Below are positions 1 through 10,724 of a stretch of DNA of 64,000 nt, in pieces. How positions within the stretch are numbered: position 1 is the stretch's first letter; the number at the start of each line of letters is the position of its first letter. The DNA comes from Carposina sasakii (lineage: Eukaryota; Arthropoda; Insecta; Lepidoptera; Carposinidae): the NCBI GenBank assembly GCA_014607495.2, contig CP053157.1, forward strand, positions 9,486,001 through 9,550,000, written 5' to 3'. A program made the position numbers and the translations under genes. The notes under the pieces are model-generated. The model did not search any database and had not been told where the DNA came from. It was given only the letters and a program-made list of their open reading frames with translations.

Positions 1-28
1 ATGGGCTGATGACTACTAATATACTTAC

Positions 29-194
29 AGCAACAGCAAACGACAAGCCGCTAAGTGTGAGCCGAGCCACGCTATCCTTGCCGGGGCGGGTCGGCGGGGG
101 GACGGGGTCGAGCGGCGCCGGCGCAGGTAACACGTCGGGCCGCTCGCGTCGCCCCCGAGCCTCTCTGGGCGCTGCGCCAGAAGCGCCATACATA
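29..194 (-). CDS. iRhom: iRhom (inactive rhomboid) internal exon, third in window
   Basis: Read on the minus strand, a pyrimidine-rich acceptor (ttttcccccgcag) precedes position 194 and a near-consensus donor (gtaagtat) follows position 29. The exon is 166 nt: one base completing a codon from the exon at 4765-4969, then 55 codons ending in phase 0. The peptide begins MYGASG, is rich in Pro, Ala and Arg, and ends KDSVARLTLSGLSFAVA. That end resembles the 'RESVAKMSF.AAA' stretch that, from memory, follows the FFGV region in the cytoplasmic tail of vertebrate RHBDF1/2. iRhoms are catalytically dead rhomboid relatives of the ER and Golgi that control trafficking of EGFR ligands and ADAM17. The membrane domain would be encoded to the left, outside the window. 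GC content is far above that of the surroundings. Plus-strand open frames here are shadows. Splice structure is strong; family assignment is moderate. Confidence 0.65.
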
Positions 195-292
195 CTGCGG
201 GGGAAAATCAGAGGGTTGAGTTTTCGAAAAAAACGTGAAATAGGTATGGTTTTATTATTTACAATAGTTTTGTAAGTTTGAAGTTTTTTTTA

Positions 293-640
293 TACAGGGT
301 GATTTTTGGTCATCAACGTTCCCGAAAACTACGGAATCTCCTTATCATCACGCTCATTTTTCTCCATGGAAGCATACCTGGGAAGTGTCTGGTTCCCAAG
401 ATTTTAGGGTCCAAAGTTGAGTAAATAGACTGCGTTTTTCTGCATAAATGCACATAGACGCGCGTAGCAAGATTTTTTCAAGAGAAATAATTTATATACG
501 AATATGTCTATGAAAAAACTAGCATAAACACTGGACACTATAAATTTTGCCCGATCAAGAACTTTTTTTTTTTATTTACATCTTTTCCCAGCAGTTTTTT
601 TGCCATAAACTTACTTTATTTGATGTATAGACTACATACA
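293..640 (+). repeat. Family A MITE-like repeat, copy 1
   Basis: Starts at tacagggtg and carries the family blocks 'cgttcccgaaaactacgga', 'catacctgggaagtgtctgg', 'gactgcgtttttctgcata' and 'aaacttactttatttgatg'. The other recognised copies or pieces are at 15072-15840, 18793-18977, 25508-25630, 51992-52305, 56231-56560, 57262-57460 and 62838-63578. The fullest copy (62838) has tacagg/cctgta ends, so a short-TIR non-autonomous DNA transposon is likely. No coding capacity. Confidence 0.8.
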
Positions 641-659
641 TATGCATACGGCTGTGTTG

Positions 660-850
660 GGTAGCCAGATTGCAGGTTCATGAAGTAGATCTCACAGCCA
701 GGTTAAGCATAGCGGGACTCGATGAAAGTGGTCAGTGACAAATTGCTAGCTCATCACCTGAAGGAGCGCTCTGAGTTCCGTAGTCGACTCTTACGACATG
801 CACGAAAGGAGATGCAGCTGATGTATTCTAATAAAGCCTCGCATAAGTCA
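660..850 (-). repeat. Family E dispersed repeat
   Basis: Shares 'gacatgcacgaaaggagatgcagctgatgtattct' type blocks (written here only as a family label; key core gagatgcagctgatgtatt) with 1758-1800, 9820-9960 and 63640-63770. Likely a SINE or MITE fragment; ends are not resolved. Confidence 0.6.
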
Positions 851-3040
851 ATATTATTCCCAGTGAATCAGTGAATACTCTATATCCATAGAGTGGCGAC
901 GAAATTACCGAACGGCAACCGATCGCTCAGGCGCTTTCTGTCTCTTTTCGCTTTGTCTCTTTTTCTAACATTTCGCTGGTTGAAACAAGCTGTTGAACCA
1001 TGCTCGCGTTGACGATAGACAGATGAAGCTTATTCAAACAAAAGCTTGTAAGTTTATGAGAAAAAATTTATAATTTATCAACATTGTTGCTACCTAACAA
1101 CTATAGCTTTAGAATATTGTAGATTGTTATTGAGTTTCTTTTAGAAATTATCTGGCGAATGTTTAGTTAAACTGTGTTAAATCAAAAACTAGTTTTGCTT
1201 GTTAAGGAGGTTAATTAATTGTTAATTTTATTATGTACCTAGTGTATTTGTTGAAATTCAGAATTCAAAAGAAGTAGAAATAAATATAATTTTCAGTGGC
1301 GATGCTTATAGTTATTTTATATGTTTGATATGAAAAATAATTCTTTATATAAAATATTCTATTAAGTTTTTACACATTAACATGGGATCAACGACTCCTA
1401 CTAAATCTCGGTGAACCTCTCTCAATTTTCTAAATTTCAGTCTATAAAATTGCTGAAAAGAAAAATATATTTTTATGTTTTCATACCGAATATGTTTTAT
1501 GATCTAGAAATTACTTTGTTATTTGCGAAATTAATCTTGAATCTTAGTGTTTACTACTTTTGTTTAAAGCCTTACTCAAAGTATTCCACTCTACTAGCTC
1601 AGAATCATGGATAGATTGACCCTCAAAGAAGTTTCACAGTAGCGAAGAAGGCTACAACAGTCCTGTATAAACGATATTTTTATATAAGTTTGTAAGAATT
1701 GTTTACGAGGACAATCGTAAAACTATTCAACCCTGTGCTATTGCAGTGGTTTCACTAAAATACATCAGCTGCATCTCCTTTCGTGCATGTCGTAAGCAAG
1801 GCCGATATCACTCGATGTGATTTTTTTTTTGTAAGAGTAAGTACCTAAACGCACATCAATATTGATGTACTTAAAAAGATGTTCCTATTGGCAAGTCTAA
1901 TTCTAAATAGTGCTGTCACTACAGCAAATATTCACACACGTAAACCCATCCCATCAAAATTATATAAGTACCCGTCGATTCACGAAGCCCGAAACTTGTG
2001 ATTGGATGAACGTCAGGCAACTACTCAAATATACTTTGGCAACTTTGTAAACCAATTTCTGTTTAGGACGGCAAAGCCACACGGTTATCGGTGTACTTCA
2101 AAGCGCTGTTAACTGTATAAAGTTGTATACGTGATTCTATCCTAAATCTGCTCTCGACGTGGACCTTAAAAGCTGGGAGTACTGACGAAATTTGTTTGTT
2201 ACGTGAGCATATAATGTATGTAGCGCACTTAAGTTGTGTTAGTTGGAAGTCGGGAATTAACAAGGACATTAATAAGCTCCTTCTCGTATCACGGACTTCC
2301 CGCCCGACGTGTCTGCACTAAAATATAGTGTTTAATGAAGCGATATAAATCACACTACATTCATATTCACAGTCAGGAACCGCGTTTACATTTTACGCCA
2401 AGTTTATCTGGCTCAAGATAAATAAAATGCTGCGAAAATTTATTTGTGGGCTCGCTACATTGCATATACCTACCTACCTACCTATATACTCGTATTAGGT
2501 ACGCAAGTACAGTTCTAATTTCATTTATTTCCATGTGATTTCTATGTGTATGAGCAATTTAGGTACTACTACGTTTGTTCCATGTAGATTTTAATAGACA
2601 CTTCGAAAGAACAAACACACAAACCTCTCAAATACAACTTCTAATGCTAACTCTATAATATCACAAATGTCACGTGTCAGCAAATTCCACAATGTTCAAA
2701 ATTACAGCATATTAGGTGGACATTGCTTCAGCATTCAATTGAATAGAGGCATTCACAGCCCAAGAGCGCCCAATAAGCTGTTTGATATTAACTGTACAAT
2801 TGGGTAATGCAAGTGTATTGACATGTAGACATTGTAGAAGTCTGTTGAAGCTAACTCGCACTGAATTCTGCAGATACCTACATAAAAATTGGCCAAAACA
2901 GATCTTAAACTGAATCTAATACCTGCTTAGTCTTCAACTTAAATGATAGGATAGTCGAACAGAATTCAGCGGCTATTGTCATGTAGATCTTATTTATTTT
3001 GTTATCATTGAACTTCGCACTTATTAGTAACATAAGTAAC
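851..3040. other. No gene seen; AT-rich intron or intergenic DNA
   Basis: AT-rich sequence with a family E fragment near 1758-1800 and short (ctac)n runs near 2470. Small open frames at 1411-1614 (+) and 2063-2269 (-) have no recognised motif or codon signal. If the iRhom model is right, this is the intron between its exons at 29-194 and 4765-4969. Confidence 0.5.
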
Positions 3041-3042
3041 AT

Positions 3043-3218
3043 ATTCACACACTTCACAACACATTGACCTAATCCCACACTAAGATCCCTAAGGTCTTGT
3101 GTTGTGGATACTAAGCAACGGTATATAAATACATAGATCAGTGTATAAACATCCATGACTCGGAAACAAACATCGATATTCATCACATCAATGTTTGCAC
3201 CTACCGGGACTCGAACCC
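3043..3218 (-). repeat. tRNA-related SINE (family D)
   Basis: Minus-strand copy with the family blocks 'acacaagaccttagggatct' and 'ccgttgcttagtatcc' and a T-arm-like head (gggttcgagtcccggtaggt) at its right end. Other copies or pieces are at 4538-4595, 10618-10720, 11775-11978, 58375-58580 and 59440-59520. The head resembles a tRNA 3' half with a polymerase III B box. Confidence 0.75.
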
Positions 3219-3393
3219 TTCGAAATATTTTACATTAATGAAATTATTGGGATCGATATTGTACCTACCAGTAGGTATAGTAGGTAGTATTTGTTTCTGA
3301 TATCTATGAGTGTGATGTTATCAGATATCTACCATCTACGAGTATATTGAGAAAATTACTTCATAGTTTTTCTATACAACTGATAAGTGAGTT

Positions 3394-3790
3394 TAAGGCC
3401 GCGTCCCCATTAGGCAAACAGTGAGCGGCTGACTGTTCGCTGGCTGACTCTGAGTGGCGGCGTATCGGTCGCAAACTTAATACTCGTATCAACTGAGCGG
3501 CGAACTAGAGCGTATTAGCCGCAAAGTGCTTGCGAATTCTTTTGAGGGATGGTAAACTAGGGTAGGTACATTAGCGAACGGAGCGCCGGGGCGTAGTAAA
3601 AATGCTGCGCGGCGCTGACTGCGCGAATCATTAGCTGCTAATCAGGCGCTCACATAATGAATCGGCAAGCGAAACGTCGCAAACTGCGTACATTTCCCGC
3701 TGTATGAACACTCCATTTAAAATGTATAGGAGGAAAACTGGAAGCAAACTGTCAGCCGCTCACTGTTCGCCAAATGGCGACGCGGCCTTA
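3394..3790. mobile_element. MITE with TAAGGCCGCG terminal inverted repeats
   Basis: The left end reads taaggccgcgtccccattag and the right end is its imperfect reverse complement ending cgcggcctta. The inverted similarity extends about 40 bp, including gtgagcggctgac against gtcagccgctcac. The element is 397 bp, GC-rich inside, and non-coding. No unambiguous target duplication could be set. A truncated relative lies at 57560-57635. Confidence 0.8.
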
Positions 3791-4537
3791 GTATCGTCTG
3801 ACGCCCGCATCTTTACCCAGGTGAATTAATTTGTAGCCTATGTGTTACTCTGATCTATGCGCTATAGATAATGTATAACCACCAAGTGTAACAAATTACG
3901 TTTAAATTGTCATAAACTTTCACATTATGTTTGTAGTAAATATATGTTAACTGAAACTGCAGAAGTGACGATGTATTTAATGTGTTTATTTATACTATCC
4001 AGGCAGGCACTCGAGCAATGCTCTGCTCGATTGCTTTCTTTATAAAACATCTAACTCCGAAGTTATTCCAACCAGTCGTAACCAATCAAGTGCCGTTTGA
4101 ATTATTGAACACTTGTCAAAGGGATGGTAATTGAAAATACATTACTTTCTGTAATAAAATACATTACATTTTTTATTACCGAGCATGCTATCTTGGGGTT
4201 ACGGCATTTTTATCACGATTCAATTTAAATGGAAAATCGATTTGAGTTGAGAAGAGGTTATAAAAAGCTCTTGAAGTCAACTTTAATGACAAACTTATAC
4301 GACTGGTTAGTATGATAGCTTAAAATCGCCATCTCGACACAACACTTCGCTCATTTGGCGCAATAATGGATGAACAAGTGCGAAACTTGCATATCTTCAT
4401 AATAATACTATAGGTACCTACATTAGAAGCGTAGGTAACTTTTATGTAATTTGGTCGGATTTACAGTTGTAAATAATCTCAAATCATCAAAAATCTCTAC
4501 GTGTTAGATCTTTGTGTTTATGTGTTAGAACTTTTAC

Positions 4538-4595
4538 CCACGAAACAAGACCTTAGGGATCTTAGTGTAGGACTAAGTTAATGTATTTTGAAGTA
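4538..4595 (+). repeat. SINE family D fragment
   Basis: Contains only the 'aagaccttagggatcttagtg' block of family D followed by a short tail, so it is a truncated copy. The next 150 bp (4640-4755), with 'gcccagcaataggatatctg', looks like the 3' end of another lepidopteran repeat. Confidence 0.5.
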
Positions 4596-4764
4596 TTTGA
4601 TTATTAATTTATTTATTATGATTATCCAACTCAGTCCACCCTGACAAAAATTAATCGAGGTCGTCCGGCCCCTCCGTCTTGGCACAGAACTAAGACGTGT
4701 GGACTTAAGAGCATTTGCCCAGCAATAGGATATCTGACGGCTGCATTAAAATGATGTTATTTAC

Positions 4765-4969
4765 CTAATATCATCATCGTCAGGATGATGGTCCGGTGGC
4801 AAGTCAGGCCGGAGATCGCCTAGCGCCCGCGCTGCGTGCCTCCGCCGCCTCTCGTGCCACAGCCTCCTCTGTTCCCTCTCATTGTCCCTCTGAACGCCGA
4901 AGAACGTCTGCGTCTCCCTCTTTAGGTAGTCTCGCACTGCTACTGTGTGGGCCCGCCTTAATCTTACAC
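4765..4969 (-). CDS. iRhom: iRhom (inactive rhomboid) exon with the conserved FFGV motif
   Basis: Minus strand. The acceptor ctcatccacag ends at 4970 and the donor AG|gtaaat starts at 4764. The exon is 205 nt: two bases completing a Gly codon from exon 8517-8692, 67 codons, and two bases (AG) that pair with the first base of exon 29-194. It encodes VRLRRAHTVAV, then TFFGVQRDNE, then LWHERRRRHAARALGDLRP and an acidic tail with DDDD. The order 'hydrophobic-R-(W/F)FGV-acidic-W-basic-(L/Y)G.L.P' matches the conserved N-terminal cytoplasmic block of iRhoms, recalled from human RHBDF1. In iRhoms this region lies in the cytosol and carries phosphorylation and binding sites. It is the most diagnostic exon of the three. 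A rival plus-strand frame over the same bases has no splice partner. Confidence 0.7.
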
Positions 4970-5837
4970 CTGTGGATGAGTTTCCCAATATAATGAGGTT
5001 TATTTACTTTACAACAATTGAGTAAATATCTAAAGCACAGAAATATAACCACAGAAGAATAATGTTTATACCAACGAAAACTCTAGATAATTAAAAGTAT
5101 TTACATAACTATACCTACGCAGTTTGCAGATTTGATTATTTTTTTCTGTGTTGGTCAGGAAATGAATGGTATATGTAAACTACATCTTGTTTCATGTGTG
5201 TCATAAAAATAGACCCACCCGCCGGTTTCTTGTAGGCTAATCAACTGTAAGACATCGCTGATAATAGAGGAATAAGATGTATGCTCTAGGCTTTAATAGA
5301 ATTAAACTGTTATTTTATATTACAGTTTAATAACCTTTCAATTGACGTTAAGTTTTTCATGTGATTTACATAACATTAATACAAAGAATGTCAAAACTAC
5401 AAAAAGAATAGACTTAATAGTTTTCATACATAATCTAATCACAAAAGTGTAATAGGTTACCTTAAATTAGTAATGACAAAATGTACAACCATCATTCTGT
5501 GAAATTATACACGATATATACGAACGTATGTATACTCTAAAGGTGAATATAATTATTTTTATTATTAGATTGAATACATACATACAGGATTCAAATTGAA
5601 ATTTCAATAAGTGCGTAGTTAAAATTTACGTCATGTTTTATGTAGTTAGGTTATTTTAATATTATCAACTTATTTAAATTCAGTCAACAAATTTTAAAGT
5701 ACCTACAAGTACAATGAAATCCAATGTAATAAAGGCAACAGTTTTTACTCGTAACCTGTAGCTAGAATTAGTTTAAACAGACCAAATACAAAACAGCAGT
5801 TACTCGTAGACTTGTTGAGTCGAATGTATTTATTAAT

Positions 5838-6308
5838 CACCCGTATGATAAAATTGGTGAGAGCGAGATGTCTTACTTTTAAAGTCAAATCCACAGAGCT
5901 AAGCAATAACAAGACAATGTAAGTGTTTGTACTTGATGTTATTTATTTATTTTATTTATTTATTAGGGTAAATACAGTATCACACATTTTAATATTCTGT
6001 TACCTCTAAACCTGTATAGGTTTGTGGAGGCAATGACATTCGCTTACTCCATTTGTACACGACATTTAGTATACATATACTCGTATACATTAGTACATTA
6101 ATACACATGTATAAAAAGGTATTGCAAACTACTTCTATCAGCCCAATTCATTCAGTCCTGGCTCGAGAACAAGTGTCTATTTTAATTCCTTAAGTCTATT
6201 TTTTACATGCAAAGTACATACACTTAGTTTATCTACTTATTAATAGCTCTGTGAATTTGACGTTTAAAAGTGAGACATCTTGCTCTCACCAAATTCATCA
6301 TACGGGTG
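5838..6308. mobile_element. MITE with about 65-bp terminal inverted repeats
   Basis: The left arm (5838-5900, cacccgtatgat... to agctct) and the right arm (6246-6308, agctctgtg... to tacgggtg) are reverse complements over about 63 bp, including gtgagagcgagatgtct. The interior is AT-rich and non-coding. A single extra arm lies at 8756-8820 beside an iRhom exon. Confidence 0.85.
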
Positions 6309-6384
6309 TATGTCATTATTAATCGATGACTTATATCACCCTCTGCCACATAAGAGAAAACAATCGCCCTCGAGGGAAAAGATA

Positions 6385-6590
6385 CCGGTAAGGATAGGAA
6401 GATACAAAGAGCGGTCGGGAGTTCAGAGTTACGAGTTCAGTGTTCTGCGTTCTTTAGAATGTACTGAGTCACAGTAGAACGCGAGACTTTGAAAGGCCAC
6501 TTGTGTGTATCGGAACTCTTGAGCGGTCAACTGTCACTAGAACGCGGAACTCAAACTGAACTCTGACCTGTCTCTATCTACGTAGGCTTT
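6385..6590. mobile_element. Probable small inverted-repeat element
   Basis: The block near 6415-6455 (gagttcagtgttctgcgttct) recurs inverted near 6538-6575 (agaacgcggaactcaaactg), with weaker pairing continuing outward. It is about 200 bp and non-coding. Exact ends are unclear. Confidence 0.45.
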
Positions 6591-6695
6591 TGAGGGCTAG
6601 TGCCTTGTATAAGCTAACTTTTAATATCCCCTCGTTTGAGGCAAACAAAAATATTTAAGTATTTCATATTCGTTTTTATAGAAAAGTCAATTATA

Positions 6696-7028
6696 TCTAT
6701 CTTTCTATACATATAATAAAAATGTAACGGATCGCTGTCTGGACATGGAAGATATATGAGAAAAAATATTATAGGAGACCTTTATCAACGCAATAGAACC
6801 CAAAACGATGATTTTTTGGAATTTTTGTCTGTTTGTCTGTGCGTTTGTGCACGCTAATCTTAGAAACGGTTGAACCGATTTCGATGCAGGATTTCAGGAA
6901 TATATTGTGACAGGTCCCACTCAACATATAGGCTACTTTTTATCCCGGGAAAATGTTTTTATCCTGGATAATTTCGACATTTTGTTTTTTCTGTAGTCCA
7001 CGCGGACGGAGTCGCGGGCGTCCACTAG
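6696..7028 (+). mobile_element. Non-autonomous Helitron, copy 1
   Basis: Begins TCTATC and ends in CTAG directly followed by T. Just before the end is the hairpin ggacggagtcgcgggcgtcc with a GGACG/CGTCC stem. These are the usual Helitron signals: 5' TC, 3' hairpin plus CTRR, insertion between A and T. Related copies are at 10292-10595, 38028-38334 and 57800-58151, and share gaaccgatttcgatgcag and acatataggctactttttat. Non-coding. Confidence 0.75.
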
Positions 7029-7316
7029 TTCAGTAAATAAAATTATAGGCAAGCCGGCAAAATTAATGAGTCGGCGACAAATTATTTAATTATACGATTG
7101 GAGTATGTAGGCTGTGGTTTGTTACGCACGATTAATAAATTAGTATAGAAATGTAAAAATATTAATTTTATATGGTGCCATGTAGACTTTAACAAACACT
7201 GCATTGCACAAACACATAAATATTCATAGATATTTATATCCAACCGAATCAAGCTTTATAGAACTGCTTAGGTTACTCTACAAAGTATACGAGTGTTTCT
7301 AATTCACATATATACA

Positions 7317-7530
7317 TACATACATAAAACCAGGCCTCTATCCCGGAGAGGTAGGCAGATATCACGGATATCCACTTGCTACGACCCTGACACACCTATT
7401 TCGCTTCATTTACTTTCATGACATTCTTAGTACACGCTCGTCGGTATAGGGTACACTTAAATTGGCCTTTCTCTAGAATTTTACCAATTTGATCGGTGAA
7501 AGTCCGGCGAGGTCTTTCCTTTCCAACCTA
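7317..7530 (+). repeat. Dispersed lepidopteran repeat after an (acat)n run
   Basis: An acatacatacat microsatellite leads into 'ggcctctatcccggagaggt', 'aggcag', 'cttgctacgaccctg' and 'tcgcttcatttactttcatg'. I recognise this as a common lepidopteran dispersed repeat. A second, diverged member with 'gcctttatcccttacggggt' is at 38560-38830. Confidence 0.55.
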
Positions 7531-7609
7531 ATTTACTATAAATGAATAGCAAACATCTCTATACCTATAGATTGATCCTGCCTTGGCCAACGTTTTACAT
7601 TTACACTAA

Positions 7610-8420
7610 TCTACACTAATATTATAAAGAGGAAAACTTTGTTTGTTTGGTTGTAATGAATAGGCTCAAAAACTACTGGACCGATTTCAAAAATTCTTTC
7701 ACCGTTAGAATCCTTATTGGACCTGGATGAACATAGGCTATAAGAATTTCCGGCGATATTCCCACGGGAAGGCGACCAACGGGAATTCTATATTTTTTAC
7801 GAAAACCGCTATACATATGAAGCTGAAATCGGGCATATATGTTCATTGGGGACAGCCCGAGGGAGGACTAAAAACGGATTTCCCGAAATTCCCACGGGAA
7901 GGGGACAAACGGGAATTCATAGTTTTTACGAAAACCGCTATACATATGAAGCTGAAATCGGGCATATATGTTCATTGGGGACAGCGAGGGAGGACTAAAA
8001 ACGGATTTCCCGAAATTCCCACGGGAAGGGGACAAACGGGAATTCATAGTTTTTACGAAAACCGCTATACATATGAAGCTGAAATCGGGCATATATGTTC
8101 ATTGGGGACAGCGAGGGAGGACTAAAAACGGATTTCCCGAAATTCCCACGGGAAGGAGACCAACGGGAATTATTCCTATTTTTTACGAAATGACGGTTAA
8201 ACATGTGAATCTGAAGTTGAGCATATCCATGTTTATTTGGGACCCCGAGGAAGCACTGGGAACGGATTTCCCGAAATTCCCACGGGAAGGGGACAAACGT
8301 GAATTAATTTTTTACGACAACCTTGCGATAACATATAGGCTCGACTTTTTACACTTAACATATAGGCTACTTTTTATTTTTTCTGTAGTCCACGCGGACG
8401 GAGTCGCGGGCGTCCACTAG
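7610..8420 (+). mobile_element. Non-autonomous Helitron carrying an internal minisatellite
   Basis: Starts TCTACACTAATATTATAAAG and ends cgcgggcgtccactag before a T, with the same 3' hairpin as the Helitron at 6696-7028. The interior holds about four tandem units of 127-134 bp. The long forward and reverse open frames across it arise from the repeats and are not taken as genes. Confidence 0.75.
7781..8310 (+). repeat. Minisatellite, about 4 units of 127-134 bp
   Basis: The unit start 'gggaatt' falls at 7781, 7911, 8038, 8165 and (as gtgaatt) 8299, giving periods of 130, 127, 127 and 134. Units share cgaaattcccacgggaagg and ctgaaatcgggcatatatgt. The middle units are nearly identical and the last is diverged. 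Most periods are not multiples of three, which argues against a coding repeat. Confidence 0.9.
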
Positions 8421-8516
8421 TGTAGTTATAAATCAGTAAATACAAAAGCTAAATTTTTCGGACTAAAGATAATCTGTAACTATCCCGGCCTAAAAAGTAA
8501 ATCAAAGAGCTCTTAC

Positions 8517-8692
8517 CATCTTCTTGTGCGAGTTGCGGCGCCGGCTCCGGCGGCGGCCGAAGCTGCGGCGCGGGCGGCGCTGACACGACCCGCGGGGGAG
8601 ACGCGGGTGCGGGGAGGGGAGGTGCTGACGCTGTTACCGCGGGTGACGACTGGCATGCCAGCTGCGGCGCGAGTAGACCGGCGCTTGCACGC
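8517..8692 (-). CDS. iRhom: iRhom N-terminal exon, Pro/Ala-rich
   Basis: Minus strand. The acceptor ttgttacag precedes 8692 and the donor ATG|gtaaga follows 8517. The exon is 176 nt: the third base of a codon, 58 codons, and one base (G) that forms a Gly codon with the GT at the start of exon 4765-4969. The phase match selects the frame beginning RASAGLLAPQL, running through a Pro/Ala-rich linker and ending PQLAQEDG. The alternative open frame (KRRSTRAAAGMPV...) does not fit the next exon. No domain is recognised in the linker itself; assignment rests on its linkage to the FFGV exon. The exon is strongly GC-rich. An upstream exon ending with two codon bases must exist to the right but was not found. 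Confidence 0.6.
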
Positions 8693-8755
8693 CTGTAACA
8701 ATAGATGGCGCTGTTAGTGACACCAAGTAAAAACACTTGCCTTGTTACATTACTT

Positions 8756-8820
8756 AGCTCTGTGGATTTGACGTTTAAAAGTGAGACATCTCGCTCTCAC
8801 CAAATTCATCATACGGGTGT
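8756..8820 (+). repeat. Solo arm of the 5838-6308 MITE
   Basis: A single copy of the about 65-bp terminal repeat (agctctgtgg to tacgggtgta), 64 bp upstream of the iRhom exon in transcription order. It is a truncated element or recombination remnant. Confidence 0.75.
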
Positions 8821-9062
8821 AGGATTACCTAACCTAGCCTAACAAAAAAACTGTAAAACTCAAGATTTTTTTTTACCTAAACATAAAAAGTGTCTGTATG
8901 TACCTAATAGGTATAATTTTGAATGATCATTTTAAAAAAAATTTATTCAATAACCTTAACATTAAAGGAAATTGGATAACTATTTGATTAATTACACTAC
9001 GCTCCAAAAGACGAACGAAATCTTCTGCCTCATTTATTTATTCTCTTACTTTGTAAAAAAAA

Positions 9063-9098
9063 TAAAAAATTGCTTTGATTATTCAAAGCAATTTTTTA
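9063..9098. repeat. Short perfect AT-rich hairpin
   Basis: aaaaaattgctttga and tcaaagcaatttttt pair perfectly over 15 bp around the loop ttat. It is isolated and has no known role. Confidence 0.7.
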
Positions 9099-9819
9099 TT
9101 ATAATCATTAAAAGAATAATTTCAAGTCACTCAGGCTTATTACGTATTCAATGGCATATTCAAGAGTTATTATTTACGCTGTTTGAATGTGTATAAAGGT
9201 GAGTACAGACTTAAGTAGGCCGATATGCCATAAAACGGTGCAATCACAAGTATTGGGTGGATTGTTAAAGGAATTTTGCATTGTATTCCCGAATAAATTA
9301 GGCAAGTAAAGTATTTTTTTTATTTATCTTGTGTCTTTATTGTGCTACCTACAAGTATGTCACCATAACTATAGGGTTAACTGGTAGAGAATGCTATGCA
9401 GCATTAAATTCGACTATGTACAAATTAGTACAATAAAGAATTTTCTAACTATCTAAGTAAACAAAAATATACCACTCGTGCCTGAGGTTTCGTCTAGTGA
9501 GCATGCACCTTAATGTATTATATAGGCAGTAAAGCAGCAGCCCCAGGTGCCAGTAGGCAGCTATAATTCGCACACAATGAGAGAGCAACGTAAATCAAGA
9601 TATAAGCTTGGGTTGCCCTCAGCGTGTCACGAATTTTAATAACATATGTTATTATGTAACGGTGTAAAATATGCATATCTTAGATGATGGATTGCTGGGG
9701 TTTCGCTTTTGGTGATTAGTTTAACTTAGTCTCAAGGTTAGGTGTTACAATCACGAACATAATTATACAATAGCAAGAACGAAGGTAATTAATAAAATTG
9801 CTATGCTGATTCGGGGCTT

Positions 9820-9960
9820 CACTAGAATACATCAGCTGTATCTCCATTCATATGTCGTAAGAGTCGACTAAGGAACTCAGGGGTGTTACCTTGATGTGCT
9901 AGCAGCTTGTCACTGATCTTTTACATCTAGCCCCGCTATGTTGTAAATACGTGTAAACGT
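9820..9960 (+). repeat. Family E dispersed repeat
   Basis: Carries 'aatacatcagctgtatctcc' and 'gtcgtaagagtcgactaagg', the inverse orientation of the copy at 660-850. Sequence from 8821 to 9819 has no gene I can support. Confidence 0.55.
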
Positions 9961-10059
9961 GGCTGTAGAGAAATCACTTATTATGTCGACTCTAAAATCT
10001 ATTCTTCTATCTTTTTCTATCTTCTTCTATACATGTAATAAAAATTTACATATCACTTT

Positions 10060-10290
10060 AATTGTCATTTAGCTCGTGCCTCGGAAAGCACGTAAAACCG
10101 TTGGTCCTGCGCCTGATCTCTCTCCGGTCGTGTCGGCTTTCCGTCCCATCGGACTATGAGAGTGAGGGAATAGAGAGTGCATCTGTGTTTGCACACACTT
10201 GTGCACTATAATATCTCCTGCATACCTGGCCAATTTCCGTAGAGATTGGTCGCCTTAGCCAAAATACGGCTGGAGATCATCATCATCATA
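10060..10290 (+). repeat. Dispersed repeat with (atc)n tail
   Basis: Contains 'gactatgagagtgagggaat', 'gcacacacttgtgcactata' and 'gagattggtcgcc' and ends in atcatcatcatcat. I recognise this as a common lepidopteran repeat, probably a LINE-mobilised 3' end. A partial copy is at 40640-40775. It abuts the Helitron at 10292. Confidence 0.6.
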
Positions 10291-10291
10291 A

Positions 10292-10595
10292 TAAAAATGT
10301 AACGGATTACTGTCTGTACATAGAAGATACGAGTATGTGAGAAAAAATATTATAACCGTTACCAACGCAATAGTACCCAAAAGAATGATTTTTTGAATGT
10401 TTGTCTGTGCGTTTGTGCACGCTAATCTCAGAAACGGCTGAACCGATTTCGATGCAGTTTTCAGGAATATATTGTGACAGGTCCCACTTAACATATAGGC
10501 TACTTTTTATCCAGGGAAAATGTTTTTATCCCGAATAATTTTGACATTTTGTGATTTCTGCAGTCCACACGGACGGAATCGCAGGCGTCCATTAG
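10292..10595 (+). mobile_element. Non-autonomous Helitron, copy 2 (5' end decayed)
   Basis: Same family as 6696-7028, ending ggcgtccattag. The terminal CTAG has become TTAG and the hairpin carries substitutions (ggacggaatcgcaggcgtcc), so it is an older copy. Confidence 0.65.
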
Positions 10596-10617
10596 TAATA
10601 AATACTTCTACACTCTT

Positions 10618-10720
10618 CATTTCACACTAAGATACCCAAGGTCTTGTATCGTGGATACTAAGCAACGGTATGTAGACACTTAGTTCCTCATATCAATGTT
10701 TGCACCTACCAGGATGGGAT
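10618..10720 (-). repeat. SINE family D, truncated
   Basis: Contains the family blocks for 'caaggtcttgtatcgtgga' and 'caatgtttgcacctaccagg' on the minus strand, with the middle deleted. Confidence 0.6.
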
Positions 10721-10724
10721 AGTG

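Noticed and set aside
9..275. Plus-strand open frame with its own apparent acceptor (tacttacag) and donor (cag|gtaaca)
   Set aside because: The minus-strand exon over the same bases has stronger signals, fits the phase of two further exons and resembles iRhom. The plus-strand reading is its shadow.
2063..2269. 68-codon minus-strand frame
   Set aside because: No motif, no splice or promoter support, and not in phase with the iRhom exons.
7727..8420. Long open frames with repeated MKLKSGIYVHWGQ segments
   Set aside because: They come from the 127-134 bp minisatellite inside a Helitron; most periods are not multiples of three and open frames occur on both strands.
8513..8701. Alternative minus-strand frame (KRRSTRAAAGMPV...)
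   Set aside because: It does not fit the codon phase of the next exon; the PQLAQEDG frame does.
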